DNA of 64,000 nucleotides from Marinobacter arenosus (GTDB lineage: Bacteria > Pseudomonadota > Gammaproteobacteria > Pseudomonadales > Oleiphilaceae), in NCBI RefSeq assembly GCF_019264345.1, contig NZ_JAHVAO010000001.1, positions 62,001 to 126,000 on the forward strand, in the 5' to 3' direction. A model generated the notes under the pieces. The model saw nothing but the letters and a program-made list of their open reading frames with translations, had not been told where the DNA came from and ran no database searches. Positions 39,080 through 47,853 of the stretch are shown piece by piece. The position numbers and the translations under genes are program-made. Each line of letters opens with the position of its first letter. Position 1 is the first letter of the stretch.

Positions 39080-39107
39080 CTTGAAATGCCCCGGTGCGCC
39101 CCCACTT
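39080..39107 (+). promoter_or_regulatory. sigma32 (heat-shock) promoter of htpG
   Basis: CTTGAAA (39080-39086) and CCCCACTT (39100-39107) with a 13-base spacer match the sigma32 consensus CTTGAAA-N11-16-CCCCATNT. The transcript would begin near 39114, leaving a leader of about 160 bases that contains the long inverted repeat. Confidence 0.82.
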
Positions 39108-39132
39108 TTCAGCAAGACAAAGAATCTGTGCT

Positions 39133-39240
39133 GAAGCAGGCACAGAGGTTTTGCTGGAACACGCTGGGAATGCGTCCAGGTACGCTCGGCTCCGCCACCA
39201 TGGCTCCGCACGGTTTCAGCAAAACCTCTGCGCTTGCTTC
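39133..39240. repeat. 28-bp near-perfect inverted repeat in the htpG leader
   Basis: The arm 39133-39160 pairs with 39213-39240 at 25 of 28 positions (core AGAGGTTTTGCTG / CAGCAAAACCTCT). The 52-base centre contains a further CGGCTCCGCCACCATGG-type segment. Transcribed, it would form a long stem-loop in the htpG mRNA leader. It could also be an extragenic repeat or miniature element. Confidence 0.8.
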
Positions 39241-39277
39241 TCTGAACTCTGAGTAGATATCAGGAGATATAAACGCC

Positions 39278-41170
39278 ATGACGGTTGAGTCGCAAAAAGA
39301 GACCCTGGGTTTTCAGACCGAAGTGAAGCAGCTGCTTCACCTGATGATCCACTCCCTCTATTCCAACAAGGAGATCTTCCTTCGTGAGCTGATTTCGAAC
39401 GCCTCAGACGCCGAGGACAAACTGCGTTTTGCCGCCCTGAAAGACGACAGCCTCTACGAAGGCGATCCGGAGCTGAAAATCCGCCTGGATTACGACAAAG
39501 AGGCGAACACCATCACCCTGACCGACAACGGCATCGGCATGACCCGTGACGATGTGGTCCAGAATCTCGGCACCATTGCCCGTTCAGGTACCGCGGAATT
39601 CCTCAAGCAGCTCTCCGGTGACGAGAAGAAGGACAGCAAGCTGATCGGTCAGTTTGGCGTTGGCTTCTACTCCTCCTTCATTGTGGCTGACAAGGTTGAT
39701 GTGTTTACCCGCCGCGCAGGTACTCCGGCGGAAGAGGGCGTGCACTGGGAATCCAAGGGGGACGGCGAGTTCTCCATTGAACAGGTTAACCGGGAAAACC
39801 GCGGAACCGAGATTGTCATCCATCTCAAGAAGGACGCGACCGAGTTCGCCGATGGCTTCCGCCTGCGTAACCTGGTGAAGAAATACTCCGACCACATTTC
39901 TTTCCCGGTGGTCATGAAATCCGAATCCGAAGACGAGGCAGAGAAGGGCAAGGACGAAACCGTCAACGACGCCACCGCGCTCTGGACACTGCCGCGTACC
40001 GAGATCAAGGACGAAGAGTACAAGGAATTCTACAAGCACATTGCCCACGACTTTGAGGATCCGCTGACCTGGTCCCACAACAAGGTGGAAGGCAAGCTTG
40101 ATTACACCAGTCTGCTCTATATTCCGGCCCGGGCTCCGTTCGATCTGTACAACCGGGAGGCGCCGCGGGGCCTGAAGCTGTATGTGCAGCGCGTGTTTAT
40201 CATGGATGATGCCGAGCAGTTCCTGCCGCTGTACCTGCGATTTGCCAAGGGCGTGATCGACTCCAACGATCTGTCCCTGAACGTCTCCCGTGAAATCCTG
40301 CAGAACGACAGCACTGTCGAAAGCATTCGATCCGCGCTGACCAAGCGGGTGTTGGACATGCTTTCGAAGCTCGCCAAGAAGGATCCGGAGCAGTACCAGA
40401 AGTTCTGGGGCGAGTTCGGCACCGTGCTGAAAGAAGGCCCGGCTGAAGACTTCAGCAATCGCGAAAAGATTGCCGGCCTGCTGCGCTTCGCGTCGACCCA
40501 TACCGGCGAAAGCACCCAGAACGTGTCTCTGGATGAGTACATCGAGCGGATGAAAGAAGGTCAGAAGAAGATCTACTACATCACCGCCGATAACTTCATG
40601 GCCGCAAAGAGCAGTCCGCACCTGGAAGTGTTCCGCAAGAAAGGCATTGAGGTCCTGATTCTCTCGGATCGCATCGACGAATGGATGATGGGCTACCTGA
40701 ACGAATATGACGGCAAGCAGTTCCAGGATGTTGCCCGCGGTGATCTGGATCTCGGTGAAGTGGAGACCGAAGAGGACAAGAAGCACAAGGAAGAGGCTGC
40801 CGAAGAACACAAGGACCTGCTGGCGCGGATCAAGACAGCCCTGGACGACCGGGTTCAGGACGTTCGGGTCACCAACCGTCTGACGGATTCGCCAGCCTGC
40901 CTGGTTGTCGGGGACTTCGACATGGGCGCCCAAATGAAGAAAATCATGGAAGCGGCCGGTCAGAAGGTACCTGACAGCAAACCGATCTTTGAGATCAACG
41001 TGGACCATCCGCTGGTTCAACGGCTGGAAAATGAAAAGGGCGAAGAGCGCTTCACAGAGCTCTCGGCGGTATTGCTTGACCAGGCCACTCTGGCCAGTGG
41101 CGAGCAATTGCAGGATCCGGGTGCCTATGTGACCCGCCTGAACCGCCTGTTGCTGGAACTGGCCAACTGA
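39278..41170 (+). CDS. htpG: molecular chaperone HtpG (Hsp90)
   Basis: A 630-residue cytosolic ATP-dependent chaperone (E. coli 624). The N-terminal GHKL ATPase shows [35 protein letters not shown], and [11 protein letters not shown]. The middle domain includes [11 protein letters not shown] and the [10 protein letters not shown] loop with the ATP-sensing Arg. The C-terminal dimer domain follows. The start ATG 39278 comes after CAGGAGATATAAACGCC, a good ribosome site. It stands under a sigma32-type promoter, so it should be heat-inducible. Confidence 0.98.
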   Translation: MTVESQKETLGFQTEVKQLLHLMIHSLYSNKEIFLRELISNASDAEDKLRFAALKDDSLYEGDPELKIRLDYDKEANTITLTDNGIGMTRDDVVQNLGTIARSGTAEFLKQLSGDEKKDSKLIGQFGVGFYSSFIVADKVDVFTRRAGTPAEEGVHWESKGDGEFSIEQVNRENRGTEIVIHLKKDATEFADGFRLRNLVKKYSDHISFPVVMKSESEDEAEKGKDETVNDATALWTLPRTEIKDEEYKEFYKHIAHDFEDPLTWSHNKVEGKLDYTSLLYIPARAPFDLYNREAPRGLKLYVQRVFIMDDAEQFLPLYLRFAKGVIDSNDLSLNVSREILQNDSTVESIRSALTKRVLDMLSKLAKKDPEQYQKFWGEFGTVLKEGPAEDFSNREKIAGLLRFASTHTGESTQNVSLDEYIERMKEGQKKIYYITADNFMAAKSSPHLEVFRKKGIEVLILSDRIDEWMMGYLNEYDGKQFQDVARGDLDLGEVETEEDKKHKEEAAEEHKDLLARIKTALDDRVQDVRVTNRLTDSPACLVVGDFDMGAQMKKIMEAAGQKVPDSKPIFEINVDHPLVQRLENEKGEERFTELSAVLLDQATLASGEQLQDPGAYVTRLNRLLLELAN

Positions 41171-41175
41171 GTTCC

Positions 41176-41397
41176 ATGCAGCAGATCATCGTGGATCTCA
41201 GCATCAGCCCTGATGAGTGGATCAAGCTCTATCAGGGCGTTGCCAAGGATGTTCACACCACGGCCCGGGACGGACGATCAGTCCGTTTCCCGGCCCGTAT
41301 TCTCTCCCGTTTTTACCTCCGCGATGGTATTCGCGGCACCTTCCGGATACTGTTTGATGGCCAAGGCAAATTTGCCTCCATCGAACGACTTCAATAG
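41176..41397 (+). CDS. DUF2835 family protein
   Basis: A 73-residue protein starting MQQIIVDLSISPDEW and containing RSVRFPARILSRFY and GTFRILFDGQGKFASIERL, the conserved elements of DUF2835, a small family of marine and pseudomonad gammaproteobacteria. The fold is likely all-beta with one helix. Function unknown. It begins only 5 bp after htpG and may be co-expressed on heat shock. Confidence 0.85.
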   Translation: MQQIIVDLSISPDEWIKLYQGVAKDVHTTARDGRSVRFPARILSRFYLRDGIRGTFRILFDGQGKFASIERLQ

Positions 41398-41491
41398 CCA
41401 GAACCTAAGGCTCTCGTCACGTTCTTTCATTACCCGACCTCGAATTCATCGTCTATCCTCAAGGCATGGGTAGGTGAAAAGGAGCAGTGTC

Positions 41492-41584
41492 ATGGCCCCC
41501 TGGATGAAATCGTGGTCTGAACAGTGGAAAAAACAGAGTCAGGTGCTGGCGGATTACTGTGCCAATTACGCGATCTCCCAATAG
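41492..41584 (+). CDS. 30-residue small ORF with strong ribosome binding site
   Basis: An ATG at 41492 follows AAGGAG with a 7-base spacer and opens 30 codons, starting MAPWMKSWSEQWKKQSQ and ending NYAISQ. The sequence is Trp-rich (three Trp) and could form an amphipathic helix. It lies in the 266-base gap between DUF2835 and dusC and is too short for usual gene finders. I recognise no family. The rest of the gap shows no other gene. Confidence 0.5.
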   Translation: MAPWMKSWSEQWKKQSQVLADYCANYAISQ

Positions 41585-41663
41585 TGTCCTGCAGGCTTCA
41601 ATCTGCCACCGAAACTGACTACAATGCCGGCCCGCGCAATCTTTGATCAATTCCGGAGCCGAC

Positions 41664-42641
41664 ATGCGAATTATCCTCGCCCCCATGGAGGGCCTGGTTG
41701 ACGCACCTATACGTGAGACCCTGACGAAAGTCGGTGGTATCGACCGTTGCGTGACCGAATTTGTTCGCGTGACCCATGGCTTGCTCCCCCCGCGTGTTTT
41801 CTACAAATACGCTCCAGAACTCCATAACCAGTCCCTGACCAAAGTGGGTACGCCCGTGGCGCTCCAGCTCCTGGGTTCAGACCCTGAGCAGATGGGGATA
41901 CACGGTGCCCGTGCGGTGGAATTGGGCGCGACCCAGGTGGACATCAATTTCGGCTGCCCCGCCAAGACCGTGAATCGGCACAAAGGCGGCTGCGTGCTCA
42001 TGCGCGAGCCCGAACTCATGCACGGGATCACGGCGGCAGTGCGTCGGGCGGTGCCAGCCCACATTCCGGTCACCGCCAAGATGCGTCTGGGCTATGACGA
42101 CCGAACCATGGGCGTTGCCTGTGGCCAGGCACTGGAGTCCGCCGGCGCATCCGAGATAGTGATTCACGCCCGCAGCAAGGTGGATGGTTACAAGCCACCG
42201 GCGTACTGGGAAGAAATTGCCAAAGTGCGAGAGGCCGTCTCCGCCCACGTGATTGCCAATGGCGAGATCTGGACCGTCGCTGACTACTGGCGTTGCCGGG
42301 AGGTCTCCGGCTGTGACGATGTCATGATTGGGCGTGGATTGATTGCCAGACCGGACCTGGCCCGCCAGATCAAAGCCAGTCAGTTGGGCGAGCAGGTTGA
42401 GGATATGGCGTGGCTGGAGGCGGTCGCGTTGGTCCGGGAGTACGCGGAAGTGCTGCAGGGCTGGTTGGAGGATCGTTACGTGACCGGGCGCATCAAGCAA
42501 TGGATGAACTTTCTGCGTCTGGGCTTTCCCGAGGCGGAGGCGATCTGGCCGCAAGCGCGGAAGATACGCGAAGTGGCCCCCATGCTGGCGTGCCTGGAGC
42601 TGAATTCCAAAAACACCGGGGCGTCAACCCGGGCTGCCTGA
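41664..42641 (+). CDS. dusC: tRNA-dihydrouridine(16) synthase
   Basis: DusC reduces uridine 16 in the tRNA D-loop with FMN and NADPH. The 325-residue product starts MRIILAPMEGLVDAPIRETL, has DINFGCPAKTVNRHKGG with the catalytic Cys, TAKMRLGYDD, VIHARSKVDGY, and VIANGEIWTVADYW, then a helical C-terminal domain. The CVTEFVRVT stretch is more like DusC than DusA or DusB. I begin at ATG 41664 behind CGGAG; a start 21 bases upstream is unsupported. Confidence 0.93.
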   Translation: MRIILAPMEGLVDAPIRETLTKVGGIDRCVTEFVRVTHGLLPPRVFYKYAPELHNQSLTKVGTPVALQLLGSDPEQMGIHGARAVELGATQVDINFGCPAKTVNRHKGGCVLMREPELMHGITAAVRRAVPAHIPVTAKMRLGYDDRTMGVACGQALESAGASEIVIHARSKVDGYKPPAYWEEIAKVREAVSAHVIANGEIWTVADYWRCREVSGCDDVMIGRGLIARPDLARQIKASQLGEQVEDMAWLEAVALVREYAEVLQGWLEDRYVTGRIKQWMNFLRLGFPEAEAIWPQARKIREVAPMLACLELNSKNTGASTRAA

Positions 42642-42724
42642 TTGCACACTACACTGGTACGTAATGCCTTTGTGGTCGTAACCGTTGGGGTAACGACGAT
42701 AAAAACACCAAGGAGGTACGTGCC

Positions 42725-43717
42725 GTGTTCGAACGAACAAAATCACGGGGATTAGTCGGGGTCGTCAGTGGCCTGTCATTGGCACTTGGTCTCGTATCCG
42801 GCGTCGGGGCCGCCGGGGGCGAGGTGAAGGTGACGCCCCTTGGAAGTCACGACGGGGAATTCTGTAGCCGGGATCGCGCACTCGTGTTTGAAGATCCCAA
42901 TGGCACCCGAATCCTCTACGACGCAGGCCGAACGGTGGCTGGGCCGGATGATCAGCGTCTGGGCGATATCCACGTTGTACTGGTGTCCCACATGCACGGG
43001 GATCACATAGGCGACCAGCGCATTGCCAAGCCGAACGCCGGCACCTGTGCCTCACCCGACACCTCGGTTTCCACCCTGCCGCAGTCCAATACCGTGGACA
43101 TAGCCGTCAAGAAACAGGCGAAGATCGTAACCGGCAGTGAAATGCCCGCGTTTTTTGCGGCCAAACTCTCCGATTCGGGTGGAGATCCCGCCAACTCCCT
43201 GCTGGTTCGCTTTGGTGCTGAACGCGAAGTGGGCGGGGTTGCCATCACCACCGTTCCGGCCGTGCACAGCAATGGTGTTTCGCCCAGCTTCCTGACTGGG
43301 CCGTTGGCCGAACACCTCAAGGCGGCGGGGGTGGGCGCAAGCGTCGGACCGCCCACGGGCTACGTCCTGACCTTCTCCAACGGTCTGGTGGTGTACCTGT
43401 CGGGGGATACCGGCATCACCGCGGAACAGGAAGTGGTGGTCAAAGATCACTACGGCGCGGAACTCGTGGTGATGAATATTGGTGATACCTACACCACGGG
43501 CCCGAAAGAGGCTGCCTACGTCATCAACGATCTGATTGAACCGAAAGCGGTCATTGCGTCGCACGCCAACGAGCCGGCTACTGCCGGCGGTGAGTTGAAA
43601 CAGGGCACGCGCACCTCACTGTTCCGGGATCTGGTTGAAGTGCCTGTGCATGTGCCGTTGAGTGGAAAGACCATGGCGTTTGACGGGGACGCTGCCTGTA
43701 CCGCGGGCTGCAACTGA
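42725..43717 (+). CDS. secreted metallo-beta-lactamase-fold hydrolase
   Basis: A 330-residue protein with an N-terminal signal peptide (about residues 1-30, ending GVGAAG). The zinc motif SHMHGDHIGD, PAVHSNG, and YLSGDTG form the MBL-fold active site. A start at GTG 42725 has AAGGAGG ten bases upstream. It is most like lactonase/phosphodiesterase-type MBL hydrolases, not beta-lactamases; nothing shows antibiotic hydrolysis. Periplasmic location is likely. It is convergent with the aldolase gene. Confidence 0.85.
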   Translation: MFERTKSRGLVGVVSGLSLALGLVSGVGAAGGEVKVTPLGSHDGEFCSRDRALVFEDPNGTRILYDAGRTVAGPDDQRLGDIHVVLVSHMHGDHIGDQRIAKPNAGTCASPDTSVSTLPQSNTVDIAVKKQAKIVTGSEMPAFFAAKLSDSGGDPANSLLVRFGAEREVGGVAITTVPAVHSNGVSPSFLTGPLAEHLKAAGVGASVGPPTGYVLTFSNGLVVYLSGDTGITAEQEVVVKDHYGAELVVMNIGDTYTTGPKEAAYVINDLIEPKAVIASHANEPATAGGELKQGTRTSLFRDLVEVPVHVPLSGKTMAFDGDAACTAGCN

Positions 43718-43719
43718 CC

Positions 43720-44733
43720 TCAGTCTTCCATCTCCGGGCTGTAGGTCCCTGAGCGGGCTGCGCCATTGAGTCGCGCCCGTTTCAGCATGGCCTCCTGGGC
43801 GGCGGGGCCATTGTCCAGGTTGCCCGCCCAGGCTTTCTGGGCAGGCTCCTGGAGCGCCCGACCGTAGGAGAAGCTCAATGCCCAGGGTTGTGCTCCGAGG
43901 TTGTTGATTGCGTTCAGGTTCAGGGTGGCTTCCTCCGGTGTCTGGCCGCCAGACAGGAAATTGATGCCCGGCACCGCGGCCGGCACCACCCGTCGGAAGA
44001 CCCGAACGGTTGCCTCCGCCACCTGTTCCGGCGTGGCTTTCTGGTTTTCCTTGCCGGGCGTAACCATGCTCGGCTTGAGAATCATGTGCTCCAGCTGGAC
44101 CCTGTGCCTTGCCAGCGCCCAGAAAACTTCCCGAAGGACCGCCTCGCTGACGTCCGCACAACGCTCGATGGTATGGTCGCCATCAATCAGGACTTCGGGT
44201 TCAACAATGGGCACGATGCCCATGGCCTGGCAGACAGCGGCATAGCGAGCCAGTACCTCGGCATTGGCTTCCACCGCCTGTCGTGACGGCAGGGTGTCCG
44301 AAATATGAAAAACGTCCCGCCACTTGGCAAACCGGGCTCCCGCGTTCTTGTAGATTTCCAGCCGGTCTTCGAGGCCGTCAAGGCCCACGGTAATCTCATC
44401 GCCCGGCGCATTCACCAGCGGCTGCTTGCCCTTGTCGACTTTGATGCCGGGGACAATCCCCTGGCTTTCGAGGAGCTGCGGGATAGGAACATTGTCGAGG
44501 CTTTTCTGGCCGAGGGTTTCCTCGAACAGGATGACGCCACTGATGAACTCCCCGAGGCCGGGAGCCGACAGTATCAGGCTGCGATATTCCCGACGTTTCT
44601 CTTCACTGGATTCAACACCCACGGCATGAAACCGCTTGGCGATTGTTGGGTGGCTTTCATCGGCGGCGAGAATACCCTGACCGGGCTGAACCAGGCTCTG
44701 AATGGTTGAGGCGAGTTCGTCCTGAATTCCCAT
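43720..44733 (-). CDS. fructose-bisphosphate aldolase, class I
   Basis: A 337-residue aldolase that reversibly splits fructose 1,6-bisphosphate into dihydroxyacetone phosphate and glyceraldehyde 3-phosphate. Signature motifs are GILAADESHPTIAKRF near the N-terminus, KWRDVFHI, PIVEPEVL, and the Schiff-base lysine in MILKPSMV. INFLSGGQTPEEA is the phosphate-binding loop. Class I enzymes of this eukaryote-like type are less common in bacteria than class II, but occur in marine gammaproteobacteria and pseudomonads. The gene stands alone. Confidence 0.95.
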   Translation of the reverse strand: MGIQDELASTIQSLVQPGQGILAADESHPTIAKRFHAVGVESSEEKRREYRSLILSAPGLGEFISGVILFEETLGQKSLDNVPIPQLLESQGIVPGIKVDKGKQPLVNAPGDEITVGLDGLEDRLEIYKNAGARFAKWRDVFHISDTLPSRQAVEANAEVLARYAAVCQAMGIVPIVEPEVLIDGDHTIERCADVSEAVLREVFWALARHRVQLEHMILKPSMVTPGKENQKATPEQVAEATVRVFRRVVPAAVPGINFLSGGQTPEEATLNLNAINNLGAQPWALSFSYGRALQEPAQKAWAGNLDNGPAAQEAMLKRARLNGAARSGTYSPEMED

Positions 44734-44896
44734 GGTGGCTCCTCCTTTTCGGTTACTGTGTCGTGTCGATTGCCGTTAGCTCTGTTCATTGTAGACCCTG
44801 AGCGTGTGAGCGAAATTTGACCTGTGCTAAGGCGGATCCCGATTGGGTGATTTAATCTTTTAAAAGGAATCACAGAAAACGGGGCAGGGACGGAAA

Positions 44897-46951
44897 ATGA
44901 AAACCGTTGTCAGCATCAGTCAGGGTTCGTCCGAACACGATTACGAGCTGGAAACCGAGTTTCTGGGGCAATCCTTCCGGATTCTCCGGTTGGGTAGCGA
45001 CGGTGACCTATCCCGGGCCGAATCGATGCTCGAATCGGTGCGTGAACAGGCCGATGCCATTGGTTTGAGTATGGTCCACGACCATTACCAGGTTGGCCGT
45101 GAACAGCTCAGGCATCCGGACACGGCTCGCCTTGAAGCCTGTGTGCCGGACATCCCGGTAACCACCGGCGCGGGGTTGAGAGGCATTCTTCAGGAATGGG
45201 CGGTTCGTCATACCCAGTCCGAGCTGGGCCACTTCTTTGACAACGCCCGGGTGCTGTTCATGAATGGGCAGGCCAGTTACCGGATTGCCAAGTCCTTGTC
45301 GGAGCATACCGACAACCTGTTCTTCGCCGATCCGTACAACGATTTCGGTGTGCCGCGTATGCTGACGTCGCTCAAACAGCTGGAAACCTATACGTCCCTG
45401 ACCGCCCCGATCATGTTCCGACCCGCCGCGATAAAAACGGTGGAGACGGTCATGCGCAGCCCGCTCTATCGTCTGGGTGAGGGGCTGGTGAAAGGAACAT
45501 TGAATCACGCCACCCGGGATGCACACGTTATCGTGGCGGCGGTGGGGGATCTCGAGCATCTAAGCCAGAAACAACTTGATGGAAAAACCATCATTACCTC
45601 GCGGGTGACCGAACCGGTACTGGACTGGATGCGGTCCCGCCGGGTGGCGATGGTTGTGGACTACAGTCCTTGGCTGGAGGGCCGACCAGTCGGCATGAAT
45701 GTGATGGAGGCGATGATCAGTGCAGCGCTGGCACGGACTCCAGAACAGCTGGGCCCGGATGATTACCTGGATGTGATTGACACCCTGGGCATTGAACCCC
45801 GGATTCTCTATCCAAACGGGTATCGTCGGGTTAACCGGTTTGCGTTCGTGATCCACCCGCTATCTCAGCAATACCTGACCAAAACCCCGCCACTGGACTG
45901 GATCGCCAATGTATCTCCACCGCTCGTGATGAACCTGGTGGAGAAGGCCGTGGCCTATACGCCGCCTTTCGTGTACTGCAGGATTTCCGGCATCAAGTCA
46001 CCGACGGGGGATGAAGCGGAGGGTTGGCTTATTACGGTCGGGGGGACACCGCGTGAGATCATGGCGCACGGCCCGGAATTCACATACAGCCGATTGCTTG
46101 CGGCGGCCCGGCTGGCGAAAAAACTCGGCGCCCAGTTGATGGGGTTGGGTGCGTTTACCAAGGTGGTGGGCGATGCCGGAATCACCGTCGCCAAGCGCGC
46201 TCCGCTGCCCATTACCACCGGCAACAGCTACAGCGCTTCAGGGGCGCTCTGGGCCGCTCACGATGCGGTGAAACGAATAGGCCGGGTGCACGTCGGAACG
46301 AGTGGCAAGATGGCCGGTAAAGCCATGGTGGTCGGTGCCACCGGCGCCATTGGTTCGGTCTGCGCCCGTTTACTGGCCAAGGCCGTGGATGAAATATACC
46401 TGGCTGCCCCTGAACCGGCAAAGCTGCTGGCGCTCAAGGAAAGCATTGAACAGGAAACGCCGGGCGCCGTGGTGCATGTGGCCGGATCGGCCGACCGCGA
46501 CGTGGGGGGCATGGATATGATCGTCACGGCGACGTCCGGGGCCGGCAAACGGATCCTGGATATCATGAAAGTGAAGCCCGGCTGTGTGATTACCGACGTC
46601 GCGCGTCCCCTGGACATACCCGCCGAGGACGTGGCGAAACGACCGGATGTTCTGGTGATCGAATCGGGAGAGATCCAGCTCCCGGGTGATGTGGACATGA
46701 AGGATATCGGACTGCCCCGGGGTATTGCTTACGCCTGTCTCGCCGAGACCATCGTTCTGGCCCTTGAGGGACGCTTCGAGAACTTCACGCTGGGCCGTAA
46801 CATCGAGTGGGAAAAGGTCCGTGAAATCTACAAGCTGGGCCTGCGCCACGGCATGAAACTCGCGGCCATTTCGGGCGTCAATGGTGTGTTCAGTGACGAG
46901 GACTTTGAACGGGTGAGGGTACTGGCGGCTGAAGCCGAGGTTCCAGCCTGA
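44897..46951 (+). CDS. large NAD(P)-binding reductase with acyl-ACP-reductase-like C-terminal half
   Basis: A 684-residue cytoplasmic protein. The C-terminal part (about 400-670) resembles the aldehyde-forming long-chain acyl-ACP reductase (AAR) of cyanobacteria: GLGAFTKVVGD then ITTGNSYSASG (about 416-445), a Rossmann loop VVGATGAIGSV at about 477, and YACLAETIVLALEG with Cys614 at the position I recall as the thioester Cys of AAR, followed by NFTLGRNIEW. The N-terminal 370 residues have no family I recognise; motifs include LSMVHDHYQVG and FFADPYNDFG. Marinobacter makes wax esters from fatty aldehydes and alcohols, so an acyl reductase role is attractive but unproven. It is monocistronic. 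Confidence 0.7.
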   Translation: MKTVVSISQGSSEHDYELETEFLGQSFRILRLGSDGDLSRAESMLESVREQADAIGLSMVHDHYQVGREQLRHPDTARLEACVPDIPVTTGAGLRGILQEWAVRHTQSELGHFFDNARVLFMNGQASYRIAKSLSEHTDNLFFADPYNDFGVPRMLTSLKQLETYTSLTAPIMFRPAAIKTVETVMRSPLYRLGEGLVKGTLNHATRDAHVIVAAVGDLEHLSQKQLDGKTIITSRVTEPVLDWMRSRRVAMVVDYSPWLEGRPVGMNVMEAMISAALARTPEQLGPDDYLDVIDTLGIEPRILYPNGYRRVNRFAFVIHPLSQQYLTKTPPLDWIANVSPPLVMNLVEKAVAYTPPFVYCRISGIKSPTGDEAEGWLITVGGTPREIMAHGPEFTYSRLLAAARLAKKLGAQLMGLGAFTKVVGDAGITVAKRAPLPITTGNSYSASGALWAAHDAVKRIGRVHVGTSGKMAGKAMVVGATGAIGSVCARLLAKAVDEIYLAAPEPAKLLALKESIEQETPGAVVHVAGSADRDVGGMDMIVTATSGAGKRILDIMKVKPGCVITDVARPLDIPAEDVAKRPDVLVIESGEIQLPGDVDMKDIGLPRGIAYACLAETIVLALEGRFENFTLGRNIEWEKVREIYKLGLRHGMKLAAISGVNGVFSDEDFERVRVLAAEAEVPA

Positions 46952-46989
46952 GCGCTTGGCCAGACTCCCGGTTTACGGATCGATCACGT

Positions 46990-47679
46990 TCAAGCGAGGG
47001 CTCGTTCTACAGCCTGCTCAGCGTGGATAGCCGTTGTGTCGTAGAGACGGACGTGGGTGGCTGCTTGATCGAGCAGTAATCCGATCTCAGTGCATCCGAG
47101 GATAACGGCCTGGGCACCCCGCCCGGAAAGAGATTCGACAATATCAACGAAGAGGGTTCGCGAGTCAGGATTGATGCGTCCTTGGCACAGCTCCTCGTAG
47201 ATGATGCGATGAACATCGTCCCGCTGAGATTGGTCCGGCACCAGTACTTCAATACCGGACTGCTCGAGGCGTTCCCGATAAAACGCCTGCTCCATGGTAA
47301 ATCGTGTGCCCAAAAGGCCTACCCGGGTAATTCGATCCTGTTTCAATACATCTGCCGTGGCTTCGGCGATGTGCAGCAGAGGGATCTGCAACGATGCCTC
47401 GATCTGCGGTGCGACCTTGTGCATGGTGTTGGTGCCGATCAGCAGAAAATCCGCGCCGGCGGATTCCAGTGACCGGGCATTGGCGGAGAGTATGGCGGCC
47501 GTCCTATCCCAGTTTCCCTGATGCTGTAGCGCCTCGATCTCCGCAAAATCAACGCTGTAGAGGATCAGTTTTGCGGAATGCAGACCACCAAGGCGCTCTT
47601 TCACACGCTCATTGATCAGTCGGTAGTAGGTCTGGGTGGATTCCCAACTCATGCCACCCAGCAGGCCAATGGTTTTCAT
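46990..47679 (-). CDS. broad-specificity amino acid racemase, YgeA type
   Basis: A 229-residue member of the Asp/Glu racemase family. The start MKTIGLLGGMSWEST and the motifs SVDFAEIE, TNTMHKVA, LLGTRFTMEQ, and LGCTEIGLL match E. coli YgeA. The usual first catalytic Cys is a Thr (GTNTMH) while the second Cys is present, a Thr/Cys pair as described for the YgeA group. It probably makes D-amino acids from L forms, for cell-wall modification or signalling. No transporter or peptidoglycan gene is adjacent. Confidence 0.87.
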   Translation of the reverse strand: MKTIGLLGGMSWESTQTYYRLINERVKERLGGLHSAKLILYSVDFAEIEALQHQGNWDRTAAILSANARSLESAGADFLLIGTNTMHKVAPQIEASLQIPLLHIAEATADVLKQDRITRVGLLGTRFTMEQAFYRERLEQSGIEVLVPDQSQRDDVHRIIYEELCQGRINPDSRTLFVDIVESLSGRGAQAVILGCTEIGLLLDQAATHVRLYDTTAIHAEQAVERALA

Positions 47680-47795
47680 GGGATGATGTCTCTCGTCGCG
47701 GTGTGGGGTCAGTCCATTGCGAGCGGAGCTTTCTGTAAAGCCCGAGTGAATTCAGAGCTTGCCCGAATGGCACTCATCTGGGAATGGATCCTTTC

Positions 47796-47831
47796 AAAAA
47801 AAAAAGGGCCCGGAGCTTTCACTCCGGGCCC
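47796..47831 (-). terminator. terminator of the nrdJ operon
   Basis: A perfect 10-bp stem GGGCCCGGAG / CTCCGGGCCC with a 6-base loop is followed on the minus strand by ten T. It lies 22 bp past the nrdJb stop. Confidence 0.97.
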
Positions 47832-47853
47832 TTTCCTATAGCGATCCGTTACC

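Noticed and set aside
39584..41107. 507-residue minus-strand open frame over htpG
   Set aside because: Antisense shadow of a strongly conserved chaperone gene.
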